Source: JBGSIZ01 sp041742255 (GTDB lineage Bacteria; Pseudomonadota; Alphaproteobacteria; Rhodobacterales; Rhodobacteraceae). From it: 22,394 nucleotides of DNA. The notes beneath the pieces are model-generated. The model did no database searches and was not told where the DNA came from. It saw only the letters and a program-made list of their open reading frames with translations. A program made the translations under genes and the position numbers. This document shows positions 17,367 through 22,394 of this stretch, piece by piece (positions within the stretch are counted from its first letter, which is position 1; the number at the start of each line of letters is the position of its first letter). The DNA is taken from NCBI GenBank assembly GCA_041742255.1, contig JBGSIZ010000342.1, positions 1 through 22,394 of the forward strand, read 5' to 3'.

Positions 17367-17400
17367 CTAAATCGTTGTAGAAATTTCTATATCGATTTAG
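17367..17400. promoter_or_regulatory. Tandem LacI-type operators forming a nested palindrome
   Basis: Two 14-bp near-palindromes with a central CG: CTAAATCGTTGTAG (17367-17380) and CTATATCGATTTAG (17387-17400). The second is symmetric at six of seven pairs, the first at five of seven. Their centres are 20 bp apart, about two helical turns. Together they form a larger inverted repeat (CTAAATCG outer arms and a central perfect TAGAAATTTCTA at 17378-17389). They begin 20 bases upstream of the binding-protein start and probably bind the LacI-family protein encoded at 17545. Confidence 0.8.
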
Positions 17401-17413
17401 TTTGATCCGGCAA
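17386..17413 (-). promoter_or_regulatory. Candidate promoter of the importer operon
   Basis: On the minus strand TTGCCG (17408-17413) and TATAGA (17386-17391) are separated by 16 bases, each matching four of six sigma-70 consensus positions. The -10 element lies inside the operator pair, so repressor binding would block it. Prediction by eye only. Confidence 0.5.
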
Positions 17414-17544
17414 GAAGTTTTCAACAGGCCCGGACGTGCCCCCCAAGATGCCCGAATTTGCTAGAGAATTCTGTTGTTTCCGGTATGGAAGGCGGCGGTT
17501 TGCCTGTGGTTGTCCGGTATCCTGTTGGCAGGGGAAGGGGTGAC

Positions 17545-18603
17545 ATGACTGACCCCGTAACGCCATTGCCGGACGCCCCCATGCATCCCGACCTTGAAAA
17601 ACCCACCCTGAAAACCATTGCCCGCCTGAGCGGTCTGGCCGTGCCCACCGTATCGCGCGCCTTGAACGACGCCCCCGACATCGGCGCCGAGACAAAGCGC
17701 ACGATCCGCCGCATCGCCGCCGAGATCGGCTATGTCCCCAACCGCGCGGGCGTCCGTCTGCGCACCGGGCGCACCAATGTCATCAGCCTTGTCCTGTCCA
17801 CCGAACACGACATGATGAACCACACCGCCCGTCTGATTTCCGCCATCGCGGGCGGGTTGCAGGGCACCCCCTACCACATGATCGTCACCCCGTTTTTCCC
17901 CACCGATGACCCGATGAAACCAATCCGGTATATCGTTGAATCCCGGTCCGCCGATGCCATTATCTTTAATCAGGTGCAGCCCGAAGACCCCCGCGTTGCC
18001 TATCTGATGGAGCGCGGATTTCCCTTTGCCACCCATGGCCGGTCCAACCGCGCCGACAAACACCCCTATGCCGATTACGACAACGGCGCCTTTGCCCGTA
18101 TCGCCGTCGAGGAACTGGCCCGCCGGGGCCGCCGCAATATCCGGATGGTCGCCCCGCCCGCTCTGCACACCTATGGCCGTGATATGGCGCTGGGCGCGCA
18201 GGCTGCTGCCGCCGCCGCCGGTGTCGCCTTGTCCATCGTCGATGGCGTGACCAGCGACAGCACTAATGCCGAGATCCGCGCCCGTATCGGGGCCCTTGTC
18301 ATAGCTGACCCCAGCATTGACGGCATCATCTGCGGGTCCACCAACGCCACCATGGCCACCGTTGCGGGCATGGAGGCCGAAGGGTTCGACGTGGGCACCG
18401 ACATCGACATTTTCGCCAAGGAGGCGATCCCGTTCCTGCGGTTTTTCCGCGACCGCATCATCGTGCTGGAAGAAGACGTCAAGGATGCGGGCGAATTTCT
18501 GGCCCGCGCCGCCATTCAGGCCGTCCGCCAGCCCGACCTGCCGCCGTTGCAGATGCTTGAAATTCCCGCCCTCCCCCATCCGACAGACCCATCGAAAGGC
18601 TGA
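17545..18603 (+). CDS. LacI-family transcriptional regulator
   Basis: A 352-residue regulator. The N-terminal helix-turn-helix and hinge (about residues 20-76) read TLKTIARLSGLAVPTVSRAL, then GYVPNRAGVRLRTGRTNVISL, the standard LacI-family order. A periplasmic-binding-protein-like effector domain (about 76-340) follows. ATG 17545 is chosen because GGGGAAGGGG sits just before it; in-frame codons back to 17458 would add an unrelated 29-residue tail. It is divergent from the importer operon and immediately precedes an isomerase and an oxidoreductase gene, so it probably controls both arms. The effector is unknown. The tandem operators at 17367-17400 are its likely site. Confidence 0.94.
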   Translation: MTDPVTPLPDAPMHPDLEKPTLKTIARLSGLAVPTVSRALNDAPDIGAETKRTIRRIAAEIGYVPNRAGVRLRTGRTNVISLVLSTEHDMMNHTARLISAIAGGLQGTPYHMIVTPFFPTDDPMKPIRYIVESRSADAIIFNQVQPEDPRVAYLMERGFPFATHGRSNRADKHPYADYDNGAFARIAVEELARRGRRNIRMVAPPALHTYGRDMALGAQAAAAAAGVALSIVDGVTSDSTNAEIRARIGALVIADPSIDGIICGSTNATMATVAGMEAEGFDVGTDIDIFAKEAIPFLRFFRDRIIVLEEDVKDAGEFLARAAIQAVRQPDLPPLQMLEIPALPHPTDPSKG

Positions 18604-18607
18604 CCCG

Positions 18608-19663
18608 ATGCCCACCCAGATCAAGGGCCCCGCCCTGTTTCTTGCCCAGTTTGCCGGGGCAGATGCCCCGTTTGACACCCTTGAAAACATCACCAGATGG
18701 GCCGCCGGGCTGGGCTATACCGGGGTGCAGATCCCCACATTCGTGGGCGCGCTGTTCGATCTGGACAAGGCCGCCGACAGCCAGACCTATTGCGACGAGG
18801 TGGCCGGGATTTGTGCCGATGCAGGCGTGCAGATCACCGAATTGTCCACCCACCTGCAGGGGCAGTTGGTCGCGGTGAACCCCGCCTATAACGAGGCGTT
18901 CGATGCCTTTGCCCCCGCGTCCGTCCACGGCAAACCCGCCGCCCGCACCGAATGGGCCGTGGATCAGGTGAAAAAGGCCGCCGTGGCCGCCCGCCGTCTG
19001 GGGTTGAAACACACCGTCGGGTTCACCGGGTCGCTGGCGTTTCCGTTCCTGTATCCTTGGCCGCAGCGCCCCGCTGGCCTGATCGAGGAGGCGTTCGCCG
19101 AACTTGGCCGCCGCTGGACCCCTATTCTGGACCATTATGCCGACAATGGCGTCGATATCGGGTTCGAAATTCACCCCGGCGAAGACGTGTTTGACGGGGC
19201 CACATGGGAACTGTTTCTGGACGCGGTGAATGGCCACAAGGCCGCCATGATCAACTATGACCCCTCCCATTTCCTGTTGCAGCAGATGGATTATCTGGCG
19301 TTCATCGACCTCTATCACGACCGCATCAGCGCCTTTCACGTCAAGGACGCGGAATTCAACCCGACGGGCCGCCAAGGCGTCTATTCCGGGTATGCCGGAT
19401 GGAAAGACCGCGCCGGGCGGTTCCGCAGTCTTGGCGACGGACAGGTCGATTTCGCGGCCATCTTCTCCAAACTCACCCAATATGGCTATGACAGTTGGGC
19501 CGTTCTGGAGTGGGAATGTTGCATCAAATCGCCCGAACAAGGCGCCGCCGAAGGGGCCCCGTTCATCGAGGCCCACCTGATCGAGGTCGCGGCCAAGGCG
19601 TTTGACGATTTCGCAGGCGGCACAACCGACAAGGCCCAGATCAAAAGGATGCTTGGGATATGA
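18608..19663 (+). CDS. Xylose-isomerase-like TIM-barrel sugar isomerase/epimerase
   Basis: A 351-residue protein, longer than the 248-residue relative at 9981. Barrel motifs include NITRWAAGLGYTGVQIPTF near the start, then GFEIHPGED (Glu/His), NYDPSHFLLQ (Asp/His), AFHVKDAEF (His/Asp) and VLEWECCIKSP (Glu), which together suit a divalent-metal site. The start is ATG 18608, 4 bases after the regulator stop, and the stop overlaps the next start by 4 bases, so the three genes are one transcript. The reaction cannot be fixed from the sequence. Isomerase/epimerase is the safe label, and lyase or hydratase action on an oxidised sugar is possible given the adjacent Gfo/Idh/MocA enzyme. Confidence 0.9.
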   Translation: MPTQIKGPALFLAQFAGADAPFDTLENITRWAAGLGYTGVQIPTFVGALFDLDKAADSQTYCDEVAGICADAGVQITELSTHLQGQLVAVNPAYNEAFDAFAPASVHGKPAARTEWAVDQVKKAAVAARRLGLKHTVGFTGSLAFPFLYPWPQRPAGLIEEAFAELGRRWTPILDHYADNGVDIGFEIHPGEDVFDGATWELFLDAVNGHKAAMINYDPSHFLLQQMDYLAFIDLYHDRISAFHVKDAEFNPTGRQGVYSGYAGWKDRAGRFRSLGDGQVDFAAIFSKLTQYGYDSWAVLEWECCIKSPEQGAAEGAPFIEAHLIEVAAKAFDDFAGGTTDKAQIKRMLGI

Positions 19664-20775
19664 GAAAAGTCAGGCTTGGGATGGTTGGCGGCGGGCAGGG
19701 TGCCTTTATCGGGGCGGTCCACCGGATTGCGGCGCGGATTGACGGCAAATTCGACCTGATTGCGGGGGCGCTGTCGTCGGACCCCACCCGCGCGGCGGCG
19801 TCGGCGGCGGAACTGGGCATCGCGCCCGACCGCAGCTATGCGTCCTTCGAGGATATGGCACTGGCCGAGTCCGCCCGCGAGGGTGGGATCGAGGCAGTGG
19901 CCATCGTCACCCCCAACCACATGCACGCAGGCCCCGCGATTGCGTTCCTGAACGCGGGCATCCATGTGATGTGTGACAAACCGCTGGCGGCCACGGCGGC
20001 GGACGGAGCGGCCATTGCGGCGGCGGTTGCGCAGTCAAAGGCGCGGTTCATCCTGACCCACAACTACACCGGATATCCCTTGATCCGGCAGGCCCGCGCA
20101 ATGGTCGCGCGGGGCGATCTGGGGAAAATCCGGGTGATTCAGGCGCAATATGCGCAGGATTGGCTGACCGAACCCGCCGATCCCGCCAACAAACAGGCCG
20201 ATTGGCGCACCGACCCCGCCCGCGCGGGCGGCGGGGCCATCGGCGATATCGGCACCCATGCGTTCAACCTGTTGTCCTTTGTCACCGGATTGCGCGCCGA
20301 TGCCTTGCTGGCCGATCTGCACGCGATGGTTGATGGTCGCCGGGTGGATGACAACGCCCATATCCTGTTGCGGATGCAGGGCGGCGCGCGCGGTATGCTG
20401 TGGGCGTCGCAGGTGGCGGTGGGCTGTGAAAACGCCCTGAGCCTGCGGATATATGGCGACAAGGGCAGCCTCGAATGGGGACAGGAAAACCCCAACCAGA
20501 TGCAATTCGCCCGGTTTGGTGAACCAAAACAGATCATCACGCGGGGCGGCGCGGGGTTGGGCGGCGGTGCAGGTGACTGGACCCGTATTCCGCCCGGCCA
20601 CCCCGAAGGCTATCTGGAGGGGTTCGCGAACCTGTATTCCGATGCCGCCGACCTGATCCTGGGTCACGGTGACGGGGCGCTGTTGCCGGGGATTGACGCC
20701 GGATTGGATGGCATGTGGTTCATCGGCGCCTGTCAAGCCAGCAGCGCGGCAGGCGGGGTCTGGGTGCCGCGTTAA
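19660..20775 (+). CDS. Gfo/Idh/MocA-family NAD(P)-dependent sugar oxidoreductase
   Basis: A 371-residue dehydrogenase. The Rossmann N-terminus is LGMVGGGQGAFIGAVHR. The catalytic motif is CDKP with Lys107, and the C-terminal motif GGGAIGDIGTHAFNLL carries Asp196 and His200, the canonical pair for this family. It is clearly a different branch from the family member at 8835, which has EKP and DxxxY. ATG 19660 overlaps the isomerase stop in ATGA. The stop codon shares the palindrome TTAA with the stop of the convergent gene. It probably oxidises a glycoside or a sugar produced from it, with the upstream isomerase-like enzyme acting before or after it. Confidence 0.93.
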   Translation: MRKVRLGMVGGGQGAFIGAVHRIAARIDGKFDLIAGALSSDPTRAAASAAELGIAPDRSYASFEDMALAESAREGGIEAVAIVTPNHMHAGPAIAFLNAGIHVMCDKPLAATAADGAAIAAAVAQSKARFILTHNYTGYPLIRQARAMVARGDLGKIRVIQAQYAQDWLTEPADPANKQADWRTDPARAGGGAIGDIGTHAFNLLSFVTGLRADALLADLHAMVDGRRVDDNAHILLRMQGGARGMLWASQVAVGCENALSLRIYGDKGSLEWGQENPNQMQFARFGEPKQIITRGGAGLGGGAGDWTRIPPGHPEGYLEGFANLYSDAADLILGHGDGALLPGIDAGLDGMWFIGACQASSAAGGVWVPR

Positions 20776-21800
20776 CGCGTCCGCAAATAGGTGAACGCGG
20801 GTTTGTCCGTCCCATCATGGGTGCGCAGACCCAGCGTGGCCAGATACCCCGCGAAACAGTCGCCTCCAACGCCGTAATAGGTGGCATATCCCGCCACCTC
20901 GGCATCAGACAGGTCGTGCATCCAGACCAGCGTGACCAGACCCACGCGGGGGTCATCCGCGACCCGGTCCAGCGCGCGCCGGACAAAATCCGCCTGCTCG
21001 CCCTCCGATCCGCCGCATCCGCCCGAGGGGTAGCCCAATTCCGTAAGAAACACCCGTTTGTCCCCCGCCGCCGCAAGGATCGCGTCAATCGTGCCCGGTA
21101 TGGCATCGGCCCGGTCAATGGCAAAGCCGGGCAGCAGCGGATAGTGGTTCACCATCCACACATCCCCCAGATCGGCAGCCACGCGGGCCTGTGCCCCCTG
21201 TGGCCCCTGCATCCCGGCCCATGTGACCGTCATGCCCACGGGCAAACCGGGCCGTAACCGGTGGGCGGTGTCCTGTGCCGCCTGAAAAAACCGCCCGTAG
21301 GCGGCCCAGTCGGACCCCTGCAACACCCCGTCCACCTCGTTGCCGATGCCCAGCCCCACCAACGTCACGGCGGGCATCCGGGTCAGAACTTGCGTCAGAA
21401 AGGCGTCAAAGCGGGCAATGACGCGGGGATCGTCATAGGGCAGGCCGCGCAGGTCGGCGGGGCGTCGGTCGGCGACGGTATCGACCACCGAGATCATCAA
21501 CTGCACCTTGATCCCGCGCAACGGGTAGACAAGGTTCGCGATTGCGGGCCAATCGGCGTCCGGGGCATAGCGGCCATCCCGCTCCAATTCGTCCCAGAAC
21601 AGCGCGATGGAGGTGGCATCGGCCCCGGCGTCCGTCAGCCCCTGTAGCACCACATCGTAATCCCCGTTTGCGGGCAGGGTGCCAGCGATGGAAAACACCG
21701 GGTCCGCCAGCGCGGGGGACGCAAGCAGGCACAGCGCGCACAGCATCCGGATCACGCCCCGGCGCGCCGCCTGTCGGATACCCTGATAAACATGGCCCAT
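20772..21800 (-). CDS. Secreted TIM-barrel glycoside hydrolase, clan GH-A-like
   Basis: A 342-residue protein with a hydrophobic N-terminal segment (VIRMLCALCLLASPALA, then DPV) that looks like a signal peptide after a basic stretch. The barrel has GIGNEVDG with Glu155 at the end of strand 4 and FLTELGYPSGG with Glu254 at strand 7. This is the acid/base and nucleophile arrangement of clan GH-A families such as GH17, GH53 or GH42; the exact family is not assigned. Start ATG 21800 is chosen because GGAGG lies 7 bases upstream; ATG 21830 would put that site inside the gene. It follows the partial gene by 4 bases, so the two are probably cotranscribed. It may act on an extracellular beta-glycan. 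Confidence 0.75.
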   Translation of the reverse strand: MGHVYQGIRQAARRGVIRMLCALCLLASPALADPVFSIAGTLPANGDYDVVLQGLTDAGADATSIALFWDELERDGRYAPDADWPAIANLVYPLRGIKVQLMISVVDTVADRRPADLRGLPYDDPRVIARFDAFLTQVLTRMPAVTLVGLGIGNEVDGVLQGSDWAAYGRFFQAAQDTAHRLRPGLPVGMTVTWAGMQGPQGAQARVAADLGDVWMVNHYPLLPGFAIDRADAIPGTIDAILAAAGDKRVFLTELGYPSGGCGGSEGEQADFVRRALDRVADDPRVGLVTLVWMHDLSDAEVAGYATYYGVGGDCFAGYLATLGLRTHDGTDKPAFTYLRTR

Positions 21801-21804
21801 GATG

Positions 21805-22394
21805 TCACCTCCCCAGCACTTGTGCTGCAACCGCCCGGTGCGCCGCCTGCACGGCGGAGGGCAGGTCGCGCACGCCTTTTTCTTGGCTGTTGTCGATCCC
21901 CCCGGCCCAGGTATAGCCGATCATCCCCCCCAGATCGGGGATCGTCGCCGCCAACCTGCCATAGGCCAGCGCGACATCGGCCATGTCCGTTTCGGACAAC
22001 CCGGCGTCCGCGTGGACGGGGGTATGGTTGCCATCCAGCACCAGAACGATCCGCTGCCCCGGACCCAGCGCCGCCCGCGACCGCGCGAGGTAATCGGTAT
22101 ACAGCGGTTCGGCCAAAGGATCGCGGACGGTGTAGGCATCAAACCCCCACAGCGTGATGCTGGGCGGGGGCGCGGGCAGGTCGGGGCCGTGATAGGCCTC
22201 GATCACCAGAATGTCAGAGGTCGGGAAATCGGCGCGGATGATCCGGGCGCCATCCTCGACCGTGTCAAGGTCGATACCGCGCAGGGTTGGTTCATCCACC
22301 AGATAAAAGATCACGTCGGACGGGGCCACGCCGCTGTCGCGCACCGCTTGCCGGACGATGGGCCAGACGGCGGTGGCCACTGGTCCGCCCGGCC
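21805..22394 (-). CDS. TIM-barrel glycoside-hydrolase-like protein (5' end outside window)
   Basis: The reading frame is open to the window edge, upstream of the GTG at 22380, so the start lies outside. About 196 residues are visible. They follow the second half of a TIM barrel: VIFYLVDEP at the position of an acid/base strand, TLWGFDAYTV at strand 6, RIVLVLDGNH at strand 7 and GMIGYTWAGG at strand 8. The order matches the neighbouring hydrolase, but strand 7 ends in Asp-Gly rather than Glu. It may use another residue or be non-catalytic. I do not recognise the exact family. It ends 4 bases before the next gene starts, on the same strand. Confidence 0.65.
   Translation of the reverse strand, partial: PGGPVATAVWPIVRQAVRDSGVAPSDVIFYLVDEPTLRGIDLDTVEDGARIIRADFPTSDILVIEAYHGPDLPAPPPSITLWGFDAYTVRDPLAEPLYTDYLARSRAALGPGQRIVLVLDGNHTPVHADAGLSETDMADVALAYGRLAATIPDLGGMIGYTWAGGIDNSQEKGVRDLPSAVQAAHRAVAAQVLGR
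21808..21812 (-). promoter_or_regulatory. Ribosome binding site that sets the hydrolase start
   Basis: GGAGG on the minus strand, 7 bases before ATG 21800 and inside the last codons of the preceding gene (stop at 21805). It favours translational coupling. Confidence 0.7.

Noticed and set aside
15899..17380. 493-codon open frame on the plus strand opposite the binding-protein gene
   Set aside because: Same composition artefact; the minus strand has a signal peptide and a recognisable binding protein.

Overview
The window is GC-rich, gene-dense bacterial DNA. It most resembles an alphaproteobacterium of the Rhodobacterales/Roseobacter type. The basis is family content: a SelD fused to an N-terminal FAD/NAD(P) oxidoreductase module, an IalB-family secreted protein, a Rhizobium-type asparaginase and an RlmN with the alphaproteobacterial look. 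This is inference from recognised protein families, not a database search.

Left part (1-8826), housekeeping and small genes. A secreted CrtC/AttH-type lipocalin-like protein runs in from the left edge. It is followed by a selD fusion gene interrupted by a one-base frameshift in a C4 tract (1934-1937). selD overlaps tail-to-tail with mnmH (selU), so selenophosphate synthesis and tRNA 2-selenouridine formation sit together. Upstream of mnmH on the minus strand lies an asparaginase of the R. etli ReAV type, whose catalytic residues are all visible. Divergent from it is an IalB-like secreted protein that ends at a strong symmetric terminator. Then come an unrecognised minus-strand gene, rlmN, and two small paralogous ribbon-helix-helix-like genes.

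Central part (8835-20775), a divergent carbohydrate-utilisation locus. On the minus strand, seven tightly packed genes encode an ABC sugar importer (binding protein, two permeases, ATPase), a cytoplasmic GH2 beta-mannosidase, a xylose-isomerase-like TIM-barrel protein and a Gfo/Idh/MocA oxidoreductase. On the plus strand, a LacI-family regulator is followed by a second isomerase-like protein and a second Gfo/Idh/MocA oxidoreductase. Between the two arms is a pair of LacI-type operators (17367-17400) over a plausible promoter for the importer operon. The likely logic is import of a beta-mannoside-like oligosaccharide, intracellular hydrolysis, and further oxidation or isomerisation by two different oxidoreductase/isomerase pairs. 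The exact substrate cannot be read from the sequence.

Right part (20772-22394). Two minus-strand genes encode TIM-barrel glycoside-hydrolase-like proteins. The complete one is secreted and has an apparent clan GH-A pair of glutamates. The other is cut by the window edge and appears to lack the second glutamate. No tRNA, rRNA, CRISPR array, insertion sequence or prophage was recognised. No gene-free stretch exceeds 300 bases; the longest are 8397-8625, 5371-5579 and 17348-17544.
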